The notes: a model not told the origin generated them from the sequence alone. Positions 7,886-14,384 are shown, numbered from the stretch's first letter. The stretch: 16,607 nt of DNA from Deferribacter abyssi (GCF_049472655.1 NZ_JAQNCS010000027.1:1-16607), one strand, 5' to 3'. A program made the numbers and translations.

Positions 7886-8356
7886 TTGGACAATATTGTT
7901 ATTTTTGGTGCAGGTAATATTTTGTTATCAGATGAAGGATTTGGAGTTCATTTTGTAAGATATTTAGAAAAAAATTATGCTTTACCTGATAATATTAAGC
8001 TTTTTGATGCAGGTACTCTTGGTATAATGGCAATGCACATTATCGAAGAAGCTGACTATCTTTTTATCGTAGATGTTGTTAGTGTCAAAGGAAAACCTGG
8101 AGATATTAAGGTATATGAAAAGAACGATATCATTTTTGATAGGATACCTACAAAAATGTCTCCTCATCAGATTGGATTACAAGAAGTGCTACTATTAAGT
8201 GAAATAAGAGAAAAATTGCCAAAAATTATAAAGCTCTTTGGTATTATACCTGAAAATATAGAAACCGGTATAACTTTATCGGATAAATTAAAAGAAAAAT
8301 TACCTAAACTTGCAGTATTGTTAATGGAAGAAATTGAATATCTAACTAATAATTAA
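7886..8356 (+). CDS. hybD: hydrogenase maturation protease (HybD/HyaD family)
   Basis: Endopeptidase that removes the C-terminal tail of the large subunit once nickel is inserted. GGAGG at 7876-7880 fixes the start at TTG 7886 with a 5-base spacer. The in-frame TTG at 7874 overlaps that Shine-Dalgarno and is unlikely. This gives 156 aa, the usual length of the family. The fold's beginning IVIFGAGNILLSDEGFG has the first nickel-ligand Glu (DEG), followed by Asp in FIVDVVS and His in SPHQIG, corresponding to the Glu/Asp/His triad of E. coli HybD. It is the last gene of the hyb set here; hypA-F maturation genes are not in this window and must lie elsewhere. Confidence 0.92.
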   Translation: MDNIVIFGAGNILLSDEGFGVHFVRYLEKNYALPDNIKLFDAGTLGIMAMHIIEEADYLFIVDVVSVKGKPGDIKVYEKNDIIFDRIPTKMSPHQIGLQEVLLLSEIREKLPKIIKLFGIIPENIETGITLSDKLKEKLPKLAVLLMEEIEYLTNN

Positions 8357-8412
8357 TTCCTACTGAAAAACTCATGGTAGTGTATAATAATTTTGTGTAA
8401 GATTGAGAAAGA

Positions 8413-8469
8413 GGTATACCTCCTGTAATCTACTTTAAATTGAGGATAAAAATAGCTAGGAGGTATACC
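8413..8469 (+). promoter_or_regulatory. perfect 12-bp inverted repeat sequestering a Shine-Dalgarno
   Basis: GGTATACCTCCT (8413-8424) is the exact reverse complement of AGGAGGTATACC (8458-8469), leaving a 33-base loop. The second arm contains AGGAGG, which would serve ATG 8472. In RNA the stem would hide this ribosome-binding site. Both arms contain the palindrome GGTATACC, so they could alternatively be two protein-binding operators 49 bases apart. A TATAAT at 8383-8388 would place the transcript start about 15-20 bases before the first arm. Confidence 0.5.
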
Positions 8470-8471
8470 CC

Positions 8472-8579
8472 ATGGATAATTATAATTTATCAAAATTATT
8501 TGAAAAAAGAAAGGATATTAGAAAAATTTTTATGGAATTTATGTCAATTCAGTTTGCTAACTTTTTGGGTAACATTTGA
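8472..8579 (+). CDS. small hypothetical protein (35 aa) behind a structured leader
   Basis: ATG 8472 follows AGGAGG (8458-8463) with an 8-base spacer, a good ribosome-binding arrangement. The product begins MDNYNLSKLFEKRKDIRKIF and ends ANFLGNI; it would be an amphipathic, largely helical peptide with a basic N-terminal half and a hydrophobic C-terminal half. No family is recognised. The frame ends at TGA 8577-8579, just within the first GGGTAAC element. It may be a real small protein, a leader peptide, or chance. The case for it is the Shine-Dalgarno and its burial in a perfect stem rather than any homology. Confidence 0.35.
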   Translation: MDNYNLSKLFEKRKDIRKIFMEFMSIQFANFLGNI

Positions 8580-8620
8580 TGAATTTAAAAACGTTACCCA
8601 ATCTGTTACCCACTTTTTTA
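8565..8620 (+). terminator. candidate terminator/attenuator with two alternative stems
   Basis: TTGGGTAAC (8565-8573) can pair with GTTACCCAA (8593-8601), 9 bp, or with GTTACCCA (8605-8612), 8 bp, which is followed directly by CTTTTTTA. The second pairing would be terminator-like and the two are mutually exclusive. Loops are long (19 and 31 bases), so strength is uncertain. Confidence 0.3.
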
Positions 8621-8722
8621 CTGGCTTCAGCTGTTGGACAAACACAGACAGAAAATGCTCTGAAAACCACTTATATTAAGGATTTCCTGGATTTTAGCGT
8701 AAGCTGATAGAACATAAAGGAA

Positions 8723-8808
8723 TGCCGGAGGCGGGACTCGAACCCGCACAGGCTGTTACGCCCACAGGATCCTTAGTCCTGCGTGTCTACCAGTTCCACC
8801 ACCCCGGC
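8723..8808 (-). tRNA. tRNA-Leu, anticodon AAG
   Basis: The reverse strand folds as an 86-nt class II tRNA. The acceptor stem GCCGGGG pairs with CTCCGGC (one G-U pair) and the discriminator is A. The D-arm region TGGAACTGGTAGAC is typical of tRNA-Leu. The anticodon stem CAGGA/TCCTG encloses the loop CTAAGGA. The long variable arm (stem GGC/GCC) and the T arm GCGGG-TTCGAGT-CCCGC are intact. The loop reads C32-U33-A34-A35-G36, so the anticodon is AAG, decoding CUU and, if A34 becomes inosine, CUC and CUA. Bacterial tRNA-Leu usually has GAG or UAG here. The 3' CCA is not encoded. Confidence 0.93.
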
Positions 8809-8821
8809 AAGTGCTCAATTG

Positions 8822-8848
8822 CTTATATTCTTTTTAGAAAAATGTCAA
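8822..8848 (-). promoter_or_regulatory. candidate promoter for tRNA-Leu
   Basis: On the - strand TTGACA (complement of 8843-8848) and TATAAG (complement of 8822-8827) are 15 bases apart, a little short. The -10 lies 14 bases before the tRNA 5' end, giving a very short leader. Confidence 0.55.
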
Positions 8849-9047
8849 GTATTTTAAAACTGAAATTACCCCATTTTAAAAAACAAACATTAAACCATTT
8901 CCAAAAGAGTTGTTAATGTTTATATAAACAATGCTATTTTTACATTCAAGACAATTCTTTTATAATTCTAAAATGTTTAACTAATTAGCTACTATATTGA
9001 TGATATTAGCTATTGCTTAAAATTAAAAAATGTCCTAAATTTACCCC

Positions 9048-9680
9048 ATGGAAATCAGAAATATTGCTTTTAAAAGATTTTCTAAAGAATATGATGAGTG
9101 GTTTTTAGAAAATAAAAACATGTTTTTATCTGAATTAAATATTTTTAAAAAGTTGGGTATTTATGGAAAATCAATTGAAATAGGTGTTGGAACAGGTAAA
9201 TTTGCAATACCACTTGGGATAAAATTTGGTCTTGAGCCAACAAGGGAAATGCACTGCAAAATAAAAAATAAAATTGCAATTATAGAAGGGGTTGCAGAAT
9301 ATTTACCAATAAGAACTGAAGTTATGAACTGGGTAGTAATGATTACAACAATTTGCTTCGTAACAGATCCTCTTTTATCTATTAAAGAAATGTTTAGAAT
9401 CTTAAAAAGAAATGGAAAATGTGCAATAGGCTTTGTGGATAAGAATTCTACCATTGGAATGTATTATCAAAAAATTAAAAATCAAAGCAAGTTTTATAAA
9501 GAGGCAATATTCTTTAGTACAAATGAACTGTTAGATATGATGAAAACTGCTGGATTTAGCCATATAAAAGTTTGGCAAACTCTTTACGGCAGCTTTGATA
9601 ACTTTAGAGGAAAAATTCAAGAACCTAAAACTGGTTATGGTGAAGGAAGTTTTGTTGTAATTGTTGGATCTAAATTATGA
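9048..9680 (+). CDS. class I SAM-dependent methyltransferase
   Basis: Rossmann-fold methyltransferase of 210 aa. Motif I is IEIGVGTGKF (residues 43-52), followed by the acidic end of strand beta-2 in GLEPTREM, the AEYLP segment, a TTICFVTDPLLSIKEM region (motif IV) and FRILKRNGKCAIGFVD (strand beta-5). The C-terminal part ends YGEGSFVVI, a pattern I associate with a family widespread in anaerobes whose substrate is not known to me. ATG 9048 has no obvious Shine-Dalgarno, so it may be leaderless or start differently. The stop overlaps the start of the next methyltransferase as ATGA, so the two are translationally coupled and may act on related substrates or together. Confidence 0.8.
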   Translation: MEIRNIAFKRFSKEYDEWFLENKNMFLSELNIFKKLGIYGKSIEIGVGTGKFAIPLGIKFGLEPTREMHCKIKNKIAIIEGVAEYLPIRTEVMNWVVMITTICFVTDPLLSIKEMFRILKRNGKCAIGFVDKNSTIGMYYQKIKNQSKFYKEAIFFSTNELLDMMKTAGFSHIKVWQTLYGSFDNFRGKIQEPKTGYGEGSFVVIVGSKL

Positions 9681-10297
9681 GTATTAATAAATTTGACGAA
9701 ATAGCATTTATCTACGATTGCAAACCTATGCATATTGAAAGAGCAAAAACTATCGCTAATGCTATTAAAATAATGGCTCCAATACAAAAAGAATGGAAAA
9801 TAGCAGATTTTGGATGTGGGTCAGGTTTGCTTGGACTTAATTTCATTAATGATGTTAGAAAAATTGACATGATTGACTCATCTAAAAATATGTTAATGAT
9901 CTTAGAAGATAAGATTAAAAAATTGCATTTAGTAAACATAAATCTAAAATTAATGGATATTTTCAATGATAATATACCTACAAAGGAATATGATATGATA
10001 ATCACATTAATGACACTTCATCATATCAAAGACTTAAAAGGTGTAATAAGAAGATTTTCTAAAATGTTAAAGTTAAATGGCTATTTAGCCATTGCAGACT
10101 TGGATGAAGAGGATGGAACCTACCACGATGACGGGGAAACAGCTCATAACGGAATCAATCAAGATATGCTCATACAACTAACAACAAAATCAGGATTTAA
10201 ATTCCTTAAAAAGAATACACCATATATAATTAAGAAAAAAGTTGATAAAATCAATAAAGAATATCCTGTATTTTTGCATCTTTATAAAAAGGAGTAA
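9677..10297 (+). CDS. class I SAM-dependent methyltransferase
   Basis: Second Rossmann methyltransferase, 206 aa. Visible are FDEIAFIYD near the N-terminus, motif I ADFGCGSGLLGL (about 44-55), the SAM ribose-binding Asp in MIDSSKNML, the motif IV-like YDMIITLMTLHHI and the beta-5 segment LKLNGYLAIADLDEEDG. The LHHIKDL and ADLDEEDG blocks are typical of small UbiE-like enzymes of unassigned substrate. The gene overlaps the previous methyltransferase by 4 bases (ATGA) and is followed 6 bases later by a 76-codon gene whose Shine-Dalgarno lies at its 3' end, so all three probably form one transcript. Substrate cannot be told from the sequence. Confidence 0.82.
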   Translation: MSINKFDEIAFIYDCKPMHIERAKTIANAIKIMAPIQKEWKIADFGCGSGLLGLNFINDVRKIDMIDSSKNMLMILEDKIKKLHLVNINLKLMDIFNDNIPTKEYDMIITLMTLHHIKDLKGVIRRFSKMLKLNGYLAIADLDEEDGTYHDDGETAHNGINQDMLIQLTTKSGFKFLKKNTPYIIKKKVDKINKEYPVFLHLYKKE

Positions 10298-10303
10298 ATT
10301 AAA

Positions 10304-10534
10304 ATGAAGGAACAAATCAGTAAATTAAAATATCTGGCTAAATTGCAAAACGCAAAATCTGATTTACCAGATTATTTATTGAACAAAATCTTAAAAATTG
10401 AACAGGTTAAAGATAAAAAACTTTTAGATGTTTTAATAAAATATGTGGAACAATTCAGCCCCGATGCAGGATTAGGTTGTTTTTCCGATGGATATTCGGC
10501 AAAAGATATAGAAGAAGTTTTAAAGAAATTATGA
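10304..10534 (+). CDS. small hypothetical protein (76 aa), GCFSDGYS motif
   Basis: ATG 10304 follows GGAG at 10291-10294. The product is highly charged and helical (LKYLAKLQNAKSDLPDYLLN) and closes with SPDAGLGCFSDGYSAKDIEEVLKKL read in two parts: a Gly-rich segment around its single cysteine (residue 59), then a final amphipathic helix. No transmembrane segment or signal peptide. I do not recognise a family. Its place as third gene behind two methyltransferases suggests a partner, carrier or small regulator for them, but that is inference from context only. Confidence 0.65.
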   Translation: MKEQISKLKYLAKLQNAKSDLPDYLLNKILKIEQVKDKKLLDVLIKYVEQFSPDAGLGCFSDGYSAKDIEEVLKKL

Positions 10535-10542
10535 ATATTAAC

Positions 10543-10566
10543 AAAATAAAATTTTATTTTTTTAGA
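10543..10566 (+). terminator. weak AT-only palindrome with T-run
   Basis: A perfect 18-bp palindrome with halves AAAATAAAA and TTTTATTTT (10543-10560) runs into further T residues, 9 bases after the 76-aa gene. It could end the methyltransferase transcript, but an A-U-only stem is weak and may be chance in this AT-rich DNA. Confidence 0.25.
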
Positions 10567-10635
10567 TTAAGCCAATAAAGTTTAACTTTTTATAGTTTAG
10601 ATAAGAATTTGATTACAATCCAGGAAATTAAGCTT

Positions 10636-10658
10636 TTTACACTTTACTAAAGTGTAAA
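10636..10658. promoter_or_regulatory. perfect 11+11 bp inverted repeat, operator-like
   Basis: Left arm TTTACACTTTA (10636-10646) and right arm TAAAGTGTAAA (10648-10658) are exact reverse complements around a single C. A one-base centre cannot form a hairpin loop, so it is better read as a binding site for a dimeric regulator. It lies about 180 bases before the DUF134 gene and about 100 bases after the methyltransferase cluster. Confidence 0.5.
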
Positions 10659-10670
10659 GCAAACATAATT

Positions 10671-10760
10671 TTTTACATTTGTTAGCGTATGCTAAATACA
10701 TAAACAGTGTATTTATAGTAAAAATCAATACTAATTATATATAATTTTATGGGCATATGC
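10671..10760. promoter_or_regulatory. TTAGC-type regulatory elements upstream of the DUF134 gene
   Basis: TTTTACATTTGTTAGCGTAT (10671-10690) continues as GCTAAATACATA. Within it TTAGCGTATGCTAA (10682-10695) is a near-perfect palindrome. A related GCATATGC palindrome lies at 10753-10760. The same extended element recurs before psrA at 11347-11373, so these are likely sites for one regulator, perhaps the DUF134 protein itself. Confidence 0.45.
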
Positions 10761-10787
10761 TTATTATAAAACGATGTTATAATCTAT

Positions 10788-10818
10788 TTGACATTATTAC
10801 TTAATTTGTATATATAAA
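10788..10818 (+). promoter_or_regulatory. candidate promoter of the DUF134 gene
   Basis: TTGACA (10788-10793), 17 bases, then TATATA (10811-10816). The leader to ATG 10834 would be only about 10 bases, which is short but includes the GAGG site. The -35 is part of TTGACATTATTAC, which recurs exactly at 11423-11435 before psrA. Confidence 0.5.
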
Positions 10819-10833
10819 AGATTGAGGATTAAT

Positions 10834-11292
10834 ATGGCTAGACCACCTAAAAAGAGAAAAGTTAAACATAGACCGCGTTTTTTTGAGTTTGGTCCATATT
10901 GCAATTTTTACGAACATATAAGTTCCATAGATTTAACCGTTGATCAATTAGAAGCGATGAGACTGTCTGACCTAGAGGGGTATTCTCAAGAAAAAGCTGC
11001 TGAAATAATGCACGTATCAAGACAGACTTTTGGTCGAATAGTTGAGCAGGCACGAAAAATAGTAACAGACGCCTTAATAAACGGTAAAAAAATAAAAATA
11101 GTCTATGACAAACATATTGAGTTTATACCAAGAGAAGTAAAGTGCATTGAATGTGGATATGAATGGGTTTTGGCAGATGGCATAGAAGATAATAATATTG
11201 TTTGTCCAAACTGTGGCAAAAGTGAAGTTATCAAAAGACAACGGTGTGGTACTTATTGTCAGTGCCCATTAAGAGTAAATTCAAAAATCTAA
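10834..11292 (+). CDS. DUF134 (UPF0251) family DNA-binding regulator
   Basis: A 152-aa protein with the UPF0251 opening MARPPKKRKV, the FGPYCNFY block and a sigma-region-4-like helix-turn-helix: LTVDQLEAMRLSDLEGYSQE, then KAAEIMHVSRQTFGRIVEQAR (about residues 33-73). The C-terminus adds a zinc-ribbon-like part: CIECGYEW (about 107-114), CPNCG (about 127-131) and the closing CGTYCQCPL. Start choice: ATG 10834 with GAGG at 10824-10827 matches the family N-terminus; an in-frame TTG at 10822 would add four residues and has no ribosome-binding site. It stands alone, 192 bases before psrA on the same strand. The two promoters share sequence elements, so it may control psr-wtp and itself, perhaps sensing metal or redox state through the zinc-ribbon cysteines; that role is inferred. 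Confidence 0.9.
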   Translation: MARPPKKRKVKHRPRFFEFGPYCNFYEHISSIDLTVDQLEAMRLSDLEGYSQEKAAEIMHVSRQTFGRIVEQARKIVTDALINGKKIKIVYDKHIEFIPREVKCIECGYEWVLADGIEDNNIVCPNCGKSEVIKRQRCGTYCQCPLRVNSKI

Positions 11293-11346
11293 TACTTTAT
11301 TCTTTCAATAATCGAATTATTAGCGTGCGATCATAATATGACATAG

Positions 11347-11373
11347 TTTTACATTATTAGCATATTCCAAATA
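11347..11373. promoter_or_regulatory. TTAGC-type element upstream of psrA
   Basis: TTTTACATTATTAGCATAT (11347-11365) followed by TCCAAATA aligns with the element at 10671 upstream of the DUF134 gene, with one gap and a few substitutions. A further partial copy, ATTATTAGCGTGCGATCATAA, begins at 11317. It is placed about 50 bases before the psrA -35, as expected for a regulator site. Confidence 0.45.
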
Positions 11374-11422
11374 TATATTTATCGTATACTCATAACTTAT
11401 TAATAAATAAGTAAATTTAGTA

Positions 11423-11449
11423 TTGACATTATTACAATATAGTTATATT
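11423..11449 (+). promoter_or_regulatory. candidate promoter of the psr-wtp operon
   Basis: TTGACA (11423-11428) with TATATT (11444-11449), 15-base spacer, 35 bases before psrA. The 13 bases TTGACATTATTAC are identical to the -35 region of the DUF134 promoter. Confidence 0.45.
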
Positions 11450-11484
11450 CGGATTTATCAAAATCCACGAAGGAGGTCATAACC

Positions 11485-13812
11485 ATGTCTTTATTGAAAA
11501 CAAAAGTTTCAAGGAGAAAGTTCCTTGGGCTCACGAGTGGGGCACTAGCTTCAACCTTTGTAATGTCTAATTTTGGTGTACTGAAAAAGGTTGGAGCATC
11601 AGAGGAAAAGGGTAATTCTAAGTATAGTAGAAAGTTTGTCCCTTCCACATGTGCCATTTGTGTAAACAAGTGTGGCTTCATAGCTGAAGTTGATAATGGT
11701 GTAATTAGAAAAATTAATCCTAATCCAAAATACTTCAAATCTCGCTCAATGATATGTGCAAGAGGTAATGCTGGTGCAAAAGTTCCATACGATCCAGATA
11801 GACTAAAAAAACCACTTATTAGAGTTGGTAAAAGGGGTGAAGGTAAGTGGAAAGAAGTCAGCTGGGAAGAAGCATACGACTATATTGTAGACAATGTTGT
11901 TAAACTAGTCAGAAAATACAAAAACAGATCAACAATAGCATTTGCATCAACAGAAGGATTTCAAGAAGAATATTTTATAGATCTCGCAAATATCATAGGT
12001 ACTACAAATACTGTAAGACACCCCACTCTTTGCCTTGCATCCAATATTCAAGGTTATTCTTCCGTTTTTGGTACATATCCAGATGCAGACATTCTCAATG
12101 CAGAGTTTGTTATAATTGCAGGCTCAAACAGAGCTGAATCCATCGTTACCCCCGACACAATAGATATGGCAAAAAATCATAGAAAACAAACTTTAATATA
12201 TATTGACCCACGAGCTACTAAAACAACTGCATTAGCAGATAAGTGGTATCCTATAAAACCAGGTACTGACTTGGCTTTAGTGTTGGCAATGATTCACGTA
12301 ATTATTAAAGAAAATCTTTATGATAAAGAATTTGTTGAAAAATATACTTATGGTTTTGATAAACTTGTCGATCATGTAAAACAATATACTCCTGAATGGG
12401 CTGAAAAAGAAACAGAAATTCCTGCCAGTGAAATTTACTGGCTAGCTAGAGAATTTGCTAAACATGCACCTAAGTCTGTATGGTACCCTGGTAGGAGAAG
12501 TTCGTTTTATGCAAACGATGTATATTATAGAAGAGCTTGTGCAATCTTAAATGCTATATGTGGTGCATGGGATAAACCTGGTGGTTTAATTCCAAAATCA
12601 AAAATACCTTTGAGAAAATATGAAATAGAGTTCCCAATATTCGATTGGACCAGAGATAGAATAGATGCTGGTAAAGTACCTTTTCTTGGCGATGTTTTAC
12701 CTGAAGAAGATAAAACAGACGCAGGACTTCCAACAGACTCTTGTCAATATTTATCTGAAAAAGATGGTAGCTGGATACTTTTTAGAGAAGCCATCCTCAA
12801 AGGAGTGCCGTATCCTGTTAAAGGATTATTTGTATACAAACAAAATCCGGTTGAATCAGTGCCAAACAGAAAAAAAACCTTAAAAATGCTAGAACAAATG
12901 GAATTTATATGCACTATCGACGTTGCAATGAGCGATACAGCTTGGTATTCAGATGTAGTATTGCCTGAATCAACCTATCTAGAAAGATGGGATCCCGTAC
13001 ACTCATTAAACGGTGTGGTACCTATTGCTGTAATGAGACAACCAGTAATTGAGCCTTTGTTTGATACAAAATCTATGTTTGAAATAATGTGTAATCTTGC
13101 TCACAGGTTTATGGAAAGAAAAGATTTTTGGGAAGATACATCAGAAGAAGATCTTGAAATGTTTAAAGAAAGCTGTTTAAAAAGATTAACTAAAACTCCA
13201 ATAAAAGATTATGCAAAATATCAGGTTTCCAAATATCCTGGTGCTTTTGAAAAACTACTAAAAGAAGGGGTCTTCTATCTAACCGATAAACCAAAGTATG
13301 GCAAAACTCTGAAAGAAGGGTTTAGATTTAAAACTAGAACAGGTAAAATAGAACTTTATAATGTAAAATATGAAGAAAAAGGTCTAAATCCATTACCTGT
13401 TTACACAAGACATAAAGACCCAAAACCAGGTCAGTTCAGATTTGTTGTAGGTAGACATGGTCAATTTACACACGCTTCAACACAAAACAATCCATGGTTA
13501 CTTGAAGCATACGGAGACAAAGAAAATGCTATTTGGATAAATACAAAAGTAGCTGCTAAAATGGGCATTAAAGCTGGAGATAAAGTTAAAGTAAAAAGTC
13601 CTGTTGGAGAACAAATTGTTAAGGCCTTACCAACAGAATACATAAGACCAGATGTGGTTTTCTATGTTCACGGTTTTGGTAGGCTTTCAAAAGGGTTGTC
13701 AAACATTTATCGTGTAGGTGCATCCGACGCAGAAATTATTGTAGATTATATGGAATCTATTTCAGGAAATGCAGCTATGCATGAAACTTTTGTAACTATA
13801 GAGAAAATTTAA
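11485..13812 (+). CDS. psrA: Tat-exported molybdopterin oxidoreductase, PsrA/PhsA-like
   Basis: Catalytic subunit of a periplasmic DMSO-reductase-family enzyme, most like polysulfide/thiosulfate reductase. The 775-aa length matches PsrA/PhsA (about 760). The N-terminal Tat motif SRRKFLG (residues 9-15) precedes a hydrophobic run. A [4Fe-4S] site is formed by Cys56, Cys59, Cys63 and Cys91. The predicted metal ligand is Cys183 in RHPTLCLAS, as in the sulfur-oxyanion branch. The C-terminal molybdopterin-dinucleotide-binding domain begins near FRFVVGRHGQFTHASTQNNP. AAGGAGGT at 11470-11477 supports ATG 11485. The metal may be Mo or W, and the WtpA gene three positions downstream favours specific supply of either. 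An arsenate or other oxyanion reductase of the same clade is an alternative that sequence alone cannot exclude. Confidence 0.85.
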   Translation: MSLLKTKVSRRKFLGLTSGALASTFVMSNFGVLKKVGASEEKGNSKYSRKFVPSTCAICVNKCGFIAEVDNGVIRKINPNPKYFKSRSMICARGNAGAKVPYDPDRLKKPLIRVGKRGEGKWKEVSWEEAYDYIVDNVVKLVRKYKNRSTIAFASTEGFQEEYFIDLANIIGTTNTVRHPTLCLASNIQGYSSVFGTYPDADILNAEFVIIAGSNRAESIVTPDTIDMAKNHRKQTLIYIDPRATKTTALADKWYPIKPGTDLALVLAMIHVIIKENLYDKEFVEKYTYGFDKLVDHVKQYTPEWAEKETEIPASEIYWLAREFAKHAPKSVWYPGRRSSFYANDVYYRRACAILNAICGAWDKPGGLIPKSKIPLRKYEIEFPIFDWTRDRIDAGKVPFLGDVLPEEDKTDAGLPTDSCQYLSEKDGSWILFREAILKGVPYPVKGLFVYKQNPVESVPNRKKTLKMLEQMEFICTIDVAMSDTAWYSDVVLPESTYLERWDPVHSLNGVVPIAVMRQPVIEPLFDTKSMFEIMCNLAHRFMERKDFWEDTSEEDLEMFKESCLKRLTKTPIKDYAKYQVSKYPGAFEKLLKEGVFYLTDKPKYGKTLKEGFRFKTRTGKIELYNVKYEEKGLNPLPVYTRHKDPKPGQFRFVVGRHGQFTHASTQNNPWLLEAYGDKENAIWINTKVAAKMGIKAGDKVKVKSPVGEQIVKALPTEYIRPDVVFYVHGFGRLSKGLSNIYRVGASDAEIIVDYMESISGNAAMHETFVTIEKI

Positions 13813-13826
13813 TTTAGGGGTGTGAG

Positions 13827-14384
13827 ATGAGTAAGAAAAAATGGGCTATAGTTTTTGACGATAGCAAATGTATTGATTGTAAAGCTTGCACTGTTGCATG
13901 TAAAATGGAAAACCATGTACCTTTAGGCATGTATTACTATAGAAACTGGGTTGCTGAAAGAACTAAAGATACAAAATTCCCTATGATAAAAAGGATGTTT
14001 AGACCATCTCAATGTCAGCAATGTGAAAACCCCCCTTGTGTTCATGTATGTCCGACTAGAGCTTCATATCAAACAGAAGATGGTGTAGTGCTTGTAGATC
14101 ATGACAAGTGTATTTTATGTAAATATTGTATGACCGCATGTCCTTATGATGCAAGATATGTAAATGAAGAAATTGAGGCTATTGACAAATGTACTTTTTG
14201 CTATCACAGAATAGCTGAAGGTAGAATTCCAGCATGTGTTGAAACTTGTCCTCCAAAAGTAAGAGTATTTGGAGATTTAAATGATCCTGATAGTGAAGTT
14301 TCCAAGCTTGTTAAGATGCATGATACAGAGGTTTTAAAACCTGAAAAAGGAACAAAACCTAAGCTTATTTATATTAAAAGATAG
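13827..14384 (+). CDS. psrB: 4[4Fe-4S] electron-transfer subunit, PsrB-like
   Basis: Carries electrons between the membrane subunit and the catalytic subunit. The 185-aa protein has sixteen cysteines in four groups: 15/18/21/25, 63/66/71/75, 95/98/101/105 and 122/125/137/141, the standard DmsB/PsrB/PhsB arrangement. There is no signal peptide, so it would be exported together with PsrA through the Tat system. AGGGGTG at 13816-13822 precedes ATG 13827; the same GGGGTG-type site is used by wtpA. It begins 14 bases after psrA and ends 9 bases before psrC, so it is in one operon with them. Confidence 0.92.
   Translation: MSKKKWAIVFDDSKCIDCKACTVACKMENHVPLGMYYYRNWVAERTKDTKFPMIKRMFRPSQCQQCENPPCVHVCPTRASYQTEDGVVLVDHDKCILCKYCMTACPYDARYVNEEIEAIDKCTFCYHRIAEGRIPACVETCPPKVRVFGDLNDPDSEVSKLVKMHDTEVLKPEKGTKPKLIYIKR

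Larger units (their letters stand above)
8357..8721. other. inter-operon stretch with RNA-like structure
   Basis: About 365 bases between hybD and the tRNA gene. It holds a -10-like TATAAT (8383-8388), a 12-bp inverted repeat that includes a Shine-Dalgarno, a 35-codon ORF, and three GGGTAAC/GTTACCC elements before a T-run. A longer frame starting at TTG 8440 and covering the same stretch has no support. The last ~100 bases before the tRNA show nothing I can name; a degraded integrase tail is conceivable but not supported. Confidence 0.5.

Noticed and set aside
8440..8679. 79-aa frame starting TTG
   Set aside because: No Shine-Dalgarno, low-complexity product, and it overlaps a better-supported short ORF and RNA stems.
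8521..8700. Possible integrase C-terminal remnant on the - strand beside the tRNA
   Set aside because: Fragments such as WVTDWVTFLN look suggestive, but frames are broken, no catalytic Arg-His-Tyr motif is visible, and no att duplication of the tRNA end was found in the window.
8722..8916. 64-aa frame on the + strand over the tRNA gene
   Set aside because: It is antisense to tRNA-Leu (the familiar EAGLEPA-like translation of a T arm) and has no ribosome-binding site.
12665..12883. 72-aa + strand frame inside psrA
   Set aside because: Out-of-frame shadow of a conserved oxidoreductase, no start signals.
11485..13812. Arsenate reductase ArrA
   Set aside because: Length (775 aa) and the HPTLCLAS ligand region fit PsrA/PhsA better; kept only as an alternative.
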